Shown here piece after piece: positions 33,760-44,559 of a stretch of DNA of 64,000 nucleotides. The translations under genes were made by a program, and so were the position numbers. The stretch comes from Massospora cicadina (lineage: Eukaryota; Entomophthoromycota; Entomophthoromycetes; Entomophthorales; Entomophthoraceae), in assembly GCA_022478985.1 (NCBI GenBank), contig JAKSZP010004222.1, positions 52,875 to 116,874 on the forward strand. The letters are read 5' to 3'. Each line of letters opens with the position of its first letter. The stretch's first letter is position 1. The notes beneath the pieces are model-generated. The model had not been told where the DNA came from and did not search any database. It was given only the letters and a program-made list of their open reading frames with translations.

Positions 33760-36700
33760 CAGTTGGCGGCGCGGTGGGAGGTATCCAAACATCCACGCCT
33801 GAAAGTGGTCCACCAAATGAGACCGGAATCTGTGGACAGCTTCTGGGAGGGTGGGGTGGAGCCTGTGATGGCATCCAAGAGAATCGTGTGGATAGTCCAC
33901 ATGGCGATTGCAACCACCAGAGAACAGAGGGAGGGTGGAAGGGGGGAGGCCATTGATATAGCAAACATATTTCTTGACAGACTGAAGGGATGTGTTTGAT
34001 ACTTGCCAAACAGACGTTGAACTTCGCGCCATATCACTTTAGAGGTAGGACACTTCTCCAGGCGGTGGAACAGCGTTCCATACTGGCCACACATGACGCA
34101 GGATGAGTGTAAAGTGTTAGAGCGCTCAGCTGTATGGTACACCCGCCTCAGGCAGCACCACACATGGGAACGGATTTGAGGCTGCAACAGAGGATGGTGT
34201 GAGTATTTCCAGATAGTCTTTTGGGTCTCAGTGGAGTAAGGGATGTCCATCATGTCCAGGTAGTCCACCCTGGATAGGACATGGGGTCGTGTGGGGATCA
34301 CGCCATCTTGGATGGGTAGCCCCTATACCTCTTGTGTGAACTGAGGAGAGGAGCGGCCTCTCTGGGATGTGTGTCTGCTGTTACAAATTCTCCACTCAGC
34401 GCTCCGCATGGAGAGGAGGATTAGTTTGTAGTGGGTTTTAGTCCCATGAGGACCTGTGGCTGATGGGTGTGAAGCCAGGTATCTCATCAGGGAGTGAGGG
34501 TTCGATGGATTGTTAAGGCCAAGGCGTGGGAGAAGTTGGAGCAGGCCGCGCGGGACCAGTGTTGGGAGGGGAGCGTAGGGGCGGTGATGGCTGCAATCCA
34601 GGTGCCCAGGATCTTGGCAGCATGGGCTTTGAAGTCAAGCAGGCCCATGCCACCATGATGATGAGGGCCAAACATGACCTCTAGCCATACTGGTGGAGGG
34701 CGGCCTGACCAAAGCCATCCTTGCAGCAGGGCATACAAGGATTTGAAAAAGCTTGGGGAGAAGGGGATGGCGTGGGCTCCAAACCAGACACTGGAGAGGA
34801 GCATAGAGTTGGCTAAAACAACCCTGCCAGTAAGGGAAGTAGGGTGGGCTCTTAGGGAGGCGATGCGCTTCATCACATTATAAGAATATGACTTTCCATT
34901 ACTGGTGATGCATACCCGCCTGCCTCCACCCACACGCCCAGATGGTGGACTGGCCCTATTGTAGGGCGTGGCATGAAGGGGAGCACCAGTGGGGTGGTGT
35001 GGGGTGAGCTGGGTGGGCGAGCACGTGTGCGAGCAGATGGGCCAGGCTGGGCACTGGTCGCTGGGGCCCAGCAGGTTTGATACTGACCAAGGAGGATGAT
35101 TTCGGTTTTGGAAGCATTCAGTGCAGCATTACTTACCTGGGAATACTCCTGGATGAGAGCTTCAAGTGCGCATGCATCTTTATTATTAGACACCCCAACC
35201 ACACAGTCATCTGCAAACGACATCATCTTGACTGGGGCTTGGCCTGGCACATGGACCCCAGTGAGTTGGGCATTCATGTTTCGAAGTAGTGGGTCAAGGC
35301 TGAAGTTGTATAAGAGTGGGCTATGGGGGTCCCCTTGTCGCAAGCCCCTTTGAGGGCGGACTACTTCCGTTAGGAAGCCAGGGCCACACACTGCCATTGT
35401 TGCAGATTTCATGAGCAGCATTGCCCAGTTGATGAAGCAAGAGGGTAAGCGGAATTGATGGAGGCAGGCCCTGAGGAATTTCCAGTTTACTCTATCATAG
35501 GCCTTCTGTTGGTCTAAGAATACAAGTGCTCCAGAGGCTGTGGACTGGCATGCGTTAGCCACAGAGTGCACGTTGTCTCAAATTGACCTTCTGGGTATGA
35601 AACTGAATTGTTCTGGGGAGATGGTGGCAGATGCTACAATCCCTAGACGGTTAGCTATGATTTTGTTAAAATTTTTGTATCCATGTTAGCTAAAGGAATG
35701 GGGCACCAGTTGGCTAAGTCTAGCTTGTTCCCTTTCTTGAAAAGTGTGATGGTGAAGGCCTCTGTCCTCCTGGTAGGAGGCGCATTTCCAGAAGGCTCTG
35801 GTTAAGTGAGGCAAGCAGCAGTGGGGATACATATTTGAAGTCCTTTTTATAGAAAAACATATGGAATGCCATCTGGGCCTGGGCATTTCCAATTTGGTGC
35901 ACCATGGATGGCTGTCCATAGTTCGTTCAGAGTAATCAAATTCATTATTTCTGGGTATTAGGAAATGTTGAAGATGTGGGTTCAGTCAAAAATTCTGCCA
36001 CTTCAGCCAGCTGAATTGGATTAGATCACTATAACTAAGAGTAATACTTTTGTATTTCGATTGCCACTTTGGCTGGCGTATCCACGATGGAATCATCTGA
36101 TCTTTGCACCTGTGTGCAGGCCACACTCTGTTATGGTGCAAATTTTTTTTTAAAATATATGCAGTGCACTTATCGCCCTCTGTAATGCGTTTGGCCCTGT
36201 ACTGAACAAAAACCTGATGTTTGTATTGTCTTTCAAGCGCGTTGAGGTGGGCAGCTGCCTCCACCCACTTCTGGCCCCATGCAGGGCTGTATCCTGTAGC
36301 TGGGATGTTGGACTCCAGGTGTGCCAACTCTGCCAGAGCGCGCAAAATGATGGCAGATGTGGCTCACGAGCGTCAGGAGGAGAGGTGGCGAGAGTGGTGG
36401 ATAGTATCCTCTTTTAAGGCTGCCCATGTGGAGATGGGGTCCGCACAAAACAGTGTAACAAACTCTTTTGCCAAAGTTGCTGATTCCACCCAAGTGGAAA
36501 ATCCTAGCGACACAAGTTTGGGAGGGCGGAGTTTGCACCAATGTGGGGCCTTAGCCACTGTGACAGGTAGGTGGTAGGTTATTGAGACCAGCCTGTGGTT
36601 GGAGTTTTCAATTTTTTTGTTTTGAAGTGGGAAATGTGGGGTTGGAATTTCGCTGGCGTAAGGATATAGTTGATGTGGGTCATGGACCTTAACTGGCCAT

Positions 36701-37272
36701 TGTGGATGTGGGGGCGCGTCATGTTTTCAAGCAGCGGGGCTTGCTGTGGCAGTGCATCCATTAACCCAAGGGTGGCCTTTAGAACGCGAAGTTCTACATG
36801 ACCCTGGGGTTGTGGGAAGAGGAAGGCCAATGGTCTGTTGATGTGTTTAGCCAACAGTTCATGTCGCCAACTACAAAAGGGTCTGGGGGCTATGGGAGGG
36901 ATTTAACTGACAAGAAAAATTCCTGACGCTCTCGCGCACAGGTTGGGGCATAGATGTTGATGATAGCATGTGTCACGTCAGCCCACAAGAAAGTGACAAT
37001 GAGGACTCAGCCATTGAGGAAGGATTCCAATGATAAAAATTTGAAAAATTGTTTTTCCAAAATAGCATCCCACAGTGCTCTGACCAAAAGGATAGGGATG
37101 GGAGGAGCATGGTTTTCCAAGCATCCTCAGAACCTCGCAGACTGTGGGACTCCCAGATGGCCAGAATATCCACGGGTAAATTTTTTTGTAAAAAACTCAG
37201 TTTCCTAGCCTGGGATGGCAAGGCCTTGAGTCCAGCAATATTCAACGTCCCTAAAGTGAAGGTTTCCCCCAT
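33760..37272 (-). pseudogene. LINE-A2 ORF2
   Basis: ORF2 starts at 37,272 with MGETFTLGTLNIAGLK, then shows DILAIWESH, where A1 has DILAIQESH. RT motifs are VFLDQQKAYDRVNW, RQGDPHSPLLYN (Pro-Leu-Ser changed to Pro-His-Ser) and SFADDCVVGV at about 35,222-35,205, so the FADD box is kept. The zinc-binding domain CVMCGQYGTLFHRLEKC lies near 34,110-34,060. Frameshifts near 35,570 and 35,690 and in the endonuclease region break it. The A1 stop codon position is changed, so the end is approximate. Confidence 0.85.
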
Positions 37273-37278
37273 TGCACC

Positions 37279-38682
37279 TTAGGTGCGAGGGGGTGGGCAC
37301 CCAGGACCACTAGCCTCCTCTAGATCCCCATGGGCCTTCGTGGCAGCGTGGGTGTTTACAGCAACACTATTGGTAGTTATGTTGATTTTAGTAGTAAGGT
37401 TCGCGTTGGCTTTTGCCTTCGCTTTTTATTTCCCCAATGTCGAACAAATTTTTTGTGGTGCAGATGAGTTCAGTGCATCAATGTTTGGGTCAAAATTTTT
37501 TTTTCAGGTGGGTTGGACCCCAAGTCAGTTTCAACCGGAGCTTGGTTACAAAGATCAGGTGAGATCAAGTCACCCATTGGATCCTCAGATTGGGTGGTCC
37601 AATTGGCATAGGCTTCCCAATCTGATTGGTTGATGGATTCCTGAGTTGCTTCTGCCACAAAGGTTTTAATGTCCTCCTGGTGTTGGGAGTGTGGGATAGC
37701 AGAGGTGCTTTAGCCGCTTCCAGGCCGCAGCCCTGCAGGCCTGCTTGGCCTTTTTTCACTCTTGCAGGGTCCTTAGGTTTTACCAGTAGGTAGCAGCCTT
37801 GTGCTCCACATGGGAAAGCATCTTTGGTGCTTGCGGTTGGTTCATAGTGCGCCTCTCCACTGGCCATGGCTGCTGAGGGGTGCTCTTGGAATGTGATGCC
37901 CTCCTTGGTGAGGCATGCATGTGCCTTATGGCTGAATGCGTCACAGTGGGTGCAGATGGGGGCGCGCTGTCCACGGTTACCCAGAAAGGGTGGGTGGTAT
38001 GCCCTTCAATATTGATATATTTAGAGTGCGGGATCTGGGTTAGGTCTTTTACAATCTCCTTGGTTGGGGTCAAAACTGCGATGGCTTTGCTGGTGCACAG
38101 GTGTGGCATCATCATAAAGCATTACATCTCGAAAGATTGTATTTTGCCATAAACAGTGAGACCATCTTACAGGTATTTCTCCAAAATGGCACGTTTTACC
38201 ATAATAGGCAAAAAGTCAAACGTGAGGAAAATTTGGTTGGATTTTGTCCATCTGGTGCGTTTGGTTTCAATGACCCATTGCCCTTTGGGGAGGTCAATCA
38301 CTACGCACACTGCAGCAGCTTCATCTGATGCCTCCTTGTTTTTATAACCAAGGTCCAGTCAACTGCATGACATAGAGTGAGGTGCGACGTACACCACGGT
38401 TAGGAAAAAAGTGTGCACATCCCCACAAAATTTTTCCCATAGAGCTGTTTGTTGGATGTCCAGAAACACACAGACTCCATATTCCACCAACGAGAGTGGT
38501 TGGGAGTGTGGCGTGTTGATGTACTGGTTGCATCGCGCTTGCCAAGTGAGGATTCCTGGGGAAATAGTGACCGCCAGTTTTTTTTTTATTCCACCAGTTT
38601 CTCCGGGGCGTTTTTGAACGTTTGAGGCCACAGGCCTACCACCTGCTCCTCTTACCTTACTTGACCAACTGCTCCCTTACAT
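37279..38682 (-). pseudogene. LINE-A2 ORF1
   Basis: The ATG at 38,682-38,680 aligns with the ORF1 start of A1 but is followed directly by TAA. The remaining frame matches ORF1: ISPGILTWQARCNQYINTP, then WVIETK-type sequence, then HPFWVTVDSAPPSAPT, where the knuckle is damaged by a shift. The last codons read PRT-stop, with TAA at 37,281-37,279, nine bases in frame before the ORF2 ATG. The Ala/Lys-rich segment is shortened. Confidence 0.8.
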
Positions 38683-38790
38683 GGGCGCAGACTAATATCC
38701 TCTGTGATATTATCAAACTAGAATCAGACTTGAATTGAATAAGTTGCAAAAGTGATTGCAACGAGAGAGAGAAAATAGGTAAGTTTATTT

Positions 38791-39126
38791 ACAATAATTG
38801 AATAATCTTTAGCTACAAAAGCTGGATAACAGTGAGTCATGGTAGGAGGTTTAGAAAACGTAATATCTTCTTTATTATGAAAATTTAAGTTATATATTGG
38901 AGGACTTAGCATAGTGTTGAGCTGATTGACATGCCTCAGAGGGAAATCTTTCACAGCTGTTGATTGATAAGGTTAATACAATCAAGATTTAAGGATTTAA
39001 TATGAGCCAATAAAATTCTTTTCAGATGGGATCAACTTTAGAGGGGAATGGTTAGCATCCTCCATTATAAGAGGTATCAATTCCCAATTTTGCACCAGTT
39101 TGGGCATCTTGAGTGGTTTTTCAACA
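38791..39126 (-). repeat. Gypsy-A 5' LTR, outer fragment
   Basis: This continues the LTR after LINE-A2: CAATAATTGAATAATC matches CAATACTTGAATAAGC in the 3' LTR. It ends at TCAACA (39,121-39,126), the plus-strand complement of the TGTTG start, next to the ACCAG duplication. Confidence 0.88.
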
Positions 39127-40200
39127 ACCAGTTCACAAAGTTTCTCATCTCATTCCCTGTAACACCGCATTAACTGCAGTGCAGATGGCTAGGTTGTTTT
39201 TTCCCATGTGTTTTCCCTACATGAGGCTCCCAGGAGATTATCAGTGAACGCAGACCCCAGTTCACCCCCATATTTTTGGGAGGAGTTATGAAAAACTCTT
39301 CAGATTTGTATGTGCCATTCTACTGCCTATCACCCCTAGTCAGATTAACAGACAAGGCGAGTGAACCAGTGTCTAGAGCAGTTCTTAGGGTGTTATACTG
39401 CAGCTGACCATCCTGATTGGGCTTCCCATCTTCACTTGTCTCATATTTAGTTATAACAACGACCAACATGCTTCCATTGGGTGGTCTCCTTTATTCACCA
39501 ACTATGGTTTAACCCACTTTTGTCATGGAACCCAACGGTGGGTCCATGGTGGAAGCAGTTTTAGACTTCGCTAAGTCCATCAAGAAGGTACACTAAGGGG
39601 TCAACACCAATTTTGATGCCGCTATGAATGTATACAAGGAGTATGTATATGGCAAGGGATGGGTGGGGCTAGCCTACAAGGAAGGAGATCTTTTGATGCT
39701 GGATGCCAGATATACCCCAATCATGAAGACATGCAGAAAGCTGGGGCTGGAAAAGCTAGGACCAGACCACATTGTCAAAAAGGTGGGTCATGCCTCATAC
39801 CAGGTAAACTTCCCCCATTGTTTCAAATATTTAAAGTGTTCCATAAAAGCAAATTGACATTGTAGAGGGTCCCCCGCCTGAAGCTCCAGAGGTGTACCTG
39901 GTGGAGGGGACCACAGAGTGGGAAGTAGAGGAGGTGTAGTCTCACATCGTGTAAAAAGGAGATTTGAGTAACTGGTGTCATGTAAAGGAATTAGATGCAG
40001 CAGATAACATTTGGTTTTTAGAAAGAGGCTAAGCTCATGCCTAATACCTAGTTAATGCATTCCATAAGCGTTTTCAAAAAGCAGATGGGCCTAAGGCCAA
40101 AATGACTGTCTCCACCATGAAGTTAGACCCTGCACATAAGAAATTTATTCTGGCTGAAGCCCCTAGAGAGGGGTGGAACCCCAAAAGAATGAGAGGGTAA
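39127..40200 (+). pseudogene. Chromovirus integrase core, C-terminus and chromodomain
   Basis: The frame resumes as NQFTKFLISFPVT (compare D-R-TK-HFIPC), then IISERRPQFTPIFLGGVM (the D-RG-QF motif, aspartate lost), and TTTNMLPLGGLLYSPTMV (the YNN-H-ST-SPF region). The C-terminal domain spans 39,624-39,857: VYKEYVYGKGWVGLAYKEGD, LLMLDARYTPIMKTCRKLGL and LGPDHIVKKVGHASYQVNFP, followed by VFHKSKLT. At about 39,895-40,095 a chromodomain reads VEGTTEWEVEEV, LDAADNIWFLERG and VNAFHKRFQKADGPKA. Several stops are present. In this family the domain recognises histone marks at the integration target. Confidence 0.85.
40183..40200 (+). other. Chromovirus polypurine tract
   Basis: AAAAGAATGAGAGGGTAA lies immediately before the LTR start TGTCACGG at 40,201. 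A purine-rich tract at this place primes plus-strand DNA synthesis in LTR elements. The position supports the LTR boundary. Confidence 0.7.
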
Positions 40201-40236
40201 TGTCACGGTTAAATGACATGATAGTAGGTATAGGCT

Positions 40237-41121
40237 TGTTGAATTGGATGTCTGCTTCAGAGGGCTGGTTCTTCTTTTTGGGTGGGATGTGGTTTTGAGC
40301 ATCCTTTTGTGTGAGGACAATAGACAGGATGGTCAATTTAAATTTATGATATAGCTTTTTGGTAACACTTTAATTGTATACCCAGTCATTTCACTTGGAC
40401 AATGGCACGCTGCCCTGATCCTACTGATCCCAAGTGAAAATCGACTTTAATATAGAATAAAGTAATAATGCAAAAAGTTTATAAGATAAATTATAAACTT
40501 AATCCAGAAGTTAAAGGATGTCTTTATTAGTGTACATGCTAGGGTTATTTATAGGGTTTGATGTTAACCACATCTTACCCATGACGCCTTACTTTCAGTG
40601 ACCCTTGGCCACGTAAAAAGTTTGCAATGACATCTACAAATACTTCAGCTCAGGGCATCATGCTCAGCCTCAGAGTCAGAGTAAACACCATCATCATTCA
40701 TCCTTGAGATGGCATTTCGTCATACCTTCAAAATAGCTGAACGAATTCACTTTCATGTGCTATCAGCAGCACATACCAAGGTGATTCGTATCACTAATTA
40801 GTAAGTAATTTTATTGAAAACTTGACTGACATTAAAAACTAATTTTGACATAAACTAACAAAGCCCTTATGCCCGAGTCATTAAATCAAAACTTAAATTT
40901 AAGTTCAACCTAACCAACAAAGCCCTCAAGCCCATGTCATCATAGTAGAATATAATTAAGTGAAATCGCTAGGCCAAAGATTATAAGCTTTGCATAAGCT
41001 TAAATTATACCTGGTCCATAATCGCTGATATCTGATATGATCCATGATAAGTTTCTAAACAGCTAACCTTATTATGTCCCTATTGAATATCTGACGATTA
41101 GGTCCAGTCAAGTACTCAACA
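40237..41121 (+). mobile_element. Solo LTR of the gag-only element family
   Basis: This 885-bp sequence starts TGTTGAATTGG and ends ACTCAACA, with the perfect duplication AGGCT at 40,232-40,236 and 41,122-41,126. It aligns along its length with the LTRs at 49,361-51,363 and 53,497-54,388, sharing GGACAATGGC-CGCTGCCCTG, TTAACCACATCTTACCC and GCACATACCAAGG. No internal sequence remains, so it arose by LTR-LTR recombination or an equivalent loss. Confidence 0.88.
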
Positions 41122-41780
41122 AGGCTAAAAGATTAAAGCAGAGCGTGAAAAAGCCAAGAGGTACAAGCTAATGAACCTGCTTGACCTGAAGCACACCCTG
41201 GACCAACGTTGGTAAGGGGAAAATATGCTAAGTTGGTTCTGGGAGTGCACATGAAGGACTTGGGGAGTTAGTTCCTGCTCCTTGCAGTGCACCAGTTATC
41301 TATAAATAAGGATAGTACATTACATTTGCTAAGGGAACAGGGCTTTGAAACCCATTAAGCTATCATATTGCCAATTCTGACATAATACAAAACCAGTCAA
41401 TAACCCAATTGTGAGTGTAATTGAGCTATATTACCACAAAGAATGGGTTTTACGCTTATTGATTGGATTGGGAGCAGTGCATCACCTGATAAAAATAATA
41501 CTCATGCTTCTTTATGTTTAAGTGTTTCAACACCACCTTCTTTTCTGGTCAACTGATTTTAATAAAAAACATTCGTTTTACTTATCAAATGGTCCCTTGG
41601 TCTGACCTCTTTGCAGAACTCTTCAGGGAAGTTTCAAACAATATAAGTCACTATATCTTGTGTAAAGTAATGATGGACTCTGGTGCACACCTGAGAAAGC
41701 CTGGTTTAATCCTGCTCAAGGCGTTCATGCACCTTAACACCAATTTGCACTTGGCTATAGACTCCACCCTGAGGTCCAAC

Positions 41781-42550
41781 TGTCAGACAACAGTAGTTTG
41801 AATAGTTAATAAGATTATCAAGTTGATTATAGTATCATTTTTACTACTTATCTTCAGCCTAATGCTCTGCAGAATTGACCCAAACAAAGCAATGGTTTTA
41901 CTCCAAGTATTTAGCCGAAAATCTTATATTGAGCAGATGGGGTTATGTCAAATTTTCAGCAAAATAGGTCAGCTGACCTAAAAAGTCAACATTTTGTCAG
42001 CTTAAAATTAGCTCAATTTCCTAAGGAAAAGCACCCCCTTTTATAGACCTGAAGGGGTTCAGGGGAGTGAAATTATTGATCACCAAGTAACCACTTAAAA
42101 ACATTGATATCTGGCAAACTACCCATATATGTAAGATGGCTGATTGGAGAGATTACATTAAAATTCTCCCCCATGATTAAGTCATTCCAAAAGTTGATCT
42201 CACATCTAAATTTATGCTTTTTAAGGCAATACATTATCAGAGCGGTGCTAAGCTAAATTGTCATTTAGCCATATTGGGATGCCCTCGGCCTAAATTTGGA
42301 TTCCATTGCCTCTCACCACTAAGCCTCAAATTAGTGTAAATACTAAGTAATATCAGTGTAATAAGGGTTCTCTCTTTAAGATCCCTAAGTTTTTAGCTTT
42401 GATAAAATTCATATATAAAACCTTTTTGTGGTTAGTTTCCCTTTGAAATATTTAACAGTGGGTAAGAGCGTTATTTTTCTACAACTGCAAAATTTTTAAA
42501 ATACTGTGCTATCAGCACCAGTAAGCTTAAGTTTCGCCAGGGTTTTAACC
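41781..42550 (+). mobile_element. Solo LTR of the gypsy-C family
   Basis: This 770-bp insert begins TGTCAGACAACAG and ends GGTTTTAACC. It is flanked by CCAAC at 41,776-41,780 and 42,551-42,555; the uninterrupted site in the 5' LTR reads GGATCCAACCAAG. It aligns with the LTR at 12,570. An ATATATAAAACC tract about 140 bp from the end is a plausible TATA box. Confidence 0.8.
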
Positions 42551-42751
42551 CCAACCAAATCTGGCAATTTCTAAGGTATTTAGTTACATATACAATCGTA
42601 TACACCTGTCCTTGTGACTCCTGAGCACTGGCACCTTTTGAGGTGCCCTATTCCCTTTGCTACTAGTGATTAGTCCCCTGTTTTTGTGGATGTGCATTCT
42701 GCACTACCTCTCAGGGAATGAGAGAGTTACAGAAAATCTCTTGACAGCCAG

Positions 42752-43599
42752 GTTTAATTAATTTGTATATTAGTAACAAGCTATAGACTCTAATGAAGTT
42801 ACATATTAGCATTTGAATTTTTTAGTATTATAGGTTGCCCACATTGTTTATATTAAAGACAGTGCTTTTATAAGTTCAAGTATTTTCAGTTTAGTGCTTT
42901 TTGCAAAGAGATTTTAAGTTAGAGATATAAATAAATTAGGTTATTTAAAAAACTAATTCATTACTTAGTCCATATATTGTCATAGAACCATGTGCTAAAG
43001 AAAAGCTATGCTTCTATTGAGGATAATCAAGCACTTTGTTGAGATTTGTATTGACTAACCATATGAATACCCAAAAATATTATATACTTAGCTAATATAT
43101 ACTATAGAAACATTTAATTTATAAATTACTTTTGAATTTATATACTGGTATAATTAATTTACTAATGATTACCTTTCCCCTACGCTGGTAAAGCTCATAT
43201 CCTTAATTCAATGTAAACTCTTTTGCTACCACATCAGCGTACACTCATCATTAGATATACTTTTTATTTTATAAATTTGGAATTTTGCCATCATCCCAAT
43301 CATATTAGACCAAACAAACTAATCTGTAATATACTGAGGACTATTATGTTATACCCTTATGAATTTTTTTACTATTATTCCAGTAGACCTCATAATTCTA
43401 ATGGGCTAAAAATTACCCTTACTTTTGTACTAATAAGGTCATTGATACCCAGAGAGTATATATAATGGACTGACATGTTTGAAGGGTATCAAACTGATTA
43501 TTAATAGGTTATATTCCTAAATGCTACCTATAAGTCTATTGTTCTAAACCTGGTGATGTTTAATCTTAAAGGAATTAATATACCACAATAAACCTGAAA
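42752..43599. other. AT-rich DNA, right flank of the chromovirus
   Basis: It continues the sequence that ends at 15,242. I see no gene on either strand; an 80-codon open frame at 43,223 has no recognisable similarity and biased AT-rich composition. Confidence 0.5.
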
Positions 43600-44490
43600 A
43601 TCCTTATTTAAATCATGGCTAAGGCGCTGCTCAAAGGTTCCTAACCCTAGGATATCAGGAACTGATAGCTGTAAAAATATAAAAACTTGGCAGCTATCCA
43701 GAATTTGAGATAAAAATTATTCAGTAAAAGATACTGACAATCAAAAAAGTAGAACTAAATAATTAATGATATTTTATCTCATAATAAAGAGGGCTTTAAA
43801 TGCCCCTAGCTTACAAAAACATAGCCTTTATCTAAGAATTTAGACTATGATTGCACAACATTCTAAGTGTATAAAATTAGCATTCCATATGGCCAATAAA
43901 GAAAACATGTAGAGATGCTTAAGTGGCACAACTGTGTTAAAAAATACTGATTTATTAACATTGCAAGAATTCTGATCTGGCAATGTTTTTTGTTTTTGCT
44001 GTTGTACCTAGTGATTTTCATGTTGATCCACTGAATAAAAAGTGAAGTTTCATAATCATTATTATTTTAAATTTTAAATATTAAAAAAAGTTCCAAAATG
44101 TTACAATATTATCTGGGCTATCACGTTTTAAATTAAGAGAAGCCACTTTTGATTCTGAGACAATTGACCAATCAGAGTTCTAATTATATTCTCAATCTGA
44201 ATTAACTTTTTGTTTATCAGCTGGTAAAATGTATAAATGACATAACTATTCAGTGATAATTTTATTTAGCTTTTTTTAATCATTTGGCTCAGAAGTACCT
44301 TTCTTTTTTGATAAATTTGACTATCATCTGATTTAACTAATTGGGAAACTAATTTTCACCCCTTAAAACCCCTTTTTAGGTCTATAAAAGAAAAGGGATT
44401 TCTATTAGGTGGCATAATTAAATTTATTTTAGCGTGGGGCAAAATTTGGAGCTAGTTTGTCTAATTCTTCAAGTAATTCCTTTAGATGTT
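43600..44490 (-). repeat. Gypsy-D 3' LTR
   Basis: Blocks shared with the split copy include AAGATACTGACAATCAAAAA (AAGATACTGGCAATTAAAAA at 56,024), TGAAGTTTCATAATCATT, ATTAGGTGGCA and CACCCC-TTAAAACCC-TTT. The exact TG/CA edges are not recognisable. Confidence 0.65.
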
Positions 44491-44559
44491 TAGTTTAAAC
44501 CAAACCATTTGTCACCTGAATGTTTTTAGCATCAGGAAAAGCAAAATGTCTGACATCAT

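Larger units (their letters stand above)
33523..38774 (-). mobile_element. LINE-A2, near full-length copy
   Basis: This 5,252-bp minus-strand sister of LINE-A1 and A3 lies in the gypsy-A 5' LTR. It is flanked by a perfect 16-bp duplication, ATAGGTAAGTTTATTT, at 33,507-33,522 and 38,775-38,790. It keeps the 5' TTTCTCTCTCTCGTTGC start, ORF1, ORF2 and the terminal AATAAATTT, but has essentially no TTTAAAAA repeat. Element and target are on the same strand. The perfect duplication suggests it is young relative to gypsy-A, whose two LTRs differ much more. Confidence 0.92.
27125..39126 (-). mobile_element. Gypsy-A: degraded Ty3/gypsy element inside the chromovirus
   Basis: A minus-strand element is flanked by the perfect duplication ACCAG at 27,120-27,124 and 39,127-39,131. 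Its 3' LTR is 27,125-27,584 (460 bp). Its 5' LTR is 33,428-33,522 plus 38,791-39,126 (431 bp), split by LINE-A2. Internal genes, read from high to low coordinates, are gag, a protease region, RT, RNase H and integrase. The LTR starts TGTTG on the minus strand. Removing gypsy-A and one ACCAG restores the chromovirus integrase frame. The genes are riddled with stops. Its gag resembles that of gypsy-B and gypsy-D. Confidence 0.88.
15243..42746 (+). mobile_element. Chromovirus (chromodomain Ty3/gypsy), nested host element
   Basis: A plus-strand Ty3/gypsy element runs from a 5' LTR at 15,243 to a 3' LTR ending at 42,746. It is flanked by the perfect 5-bp duplication GCCAG at 15,238-15,242 and 42,747-42,751. 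Removing the nested insertions and their duplicated sites leaves two LTRs of equal length (881 bp each) and an internal region of about 6.8 kb, a normal size of about 8.5 kb. Internal order is gag, protease, RT, RNase H, integrase, chromodomain. Inserts are LINE-A1 (16,475), a tandem-repeat segment (25,372), gypsy-A (27,125) and two solo LTRs (40,237 and 41,781). All genes are broken. In this family the chromodomain guides integration to marked chromatin. Confidence 0.9.
40201..42746 (+). repeat. Chromovirus 3' LTR, interrupted twice
   Basis: It runs from TGTCACGG to TTGACA (inverted TGTCA/TGACA ends). Two solo LTRs, at 40,237-41,121 and 41,781-42,550, split it. Without them and one copy of each duplication it is 881 bp, exactly the length of the 5' LTR. 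Confidence 0.85.

Noticed and set aside
43223..43465. 80-codon open frame in AT-rich DNA
   Set aside because: No similarity, low complexity and no neighbouring gene structure.
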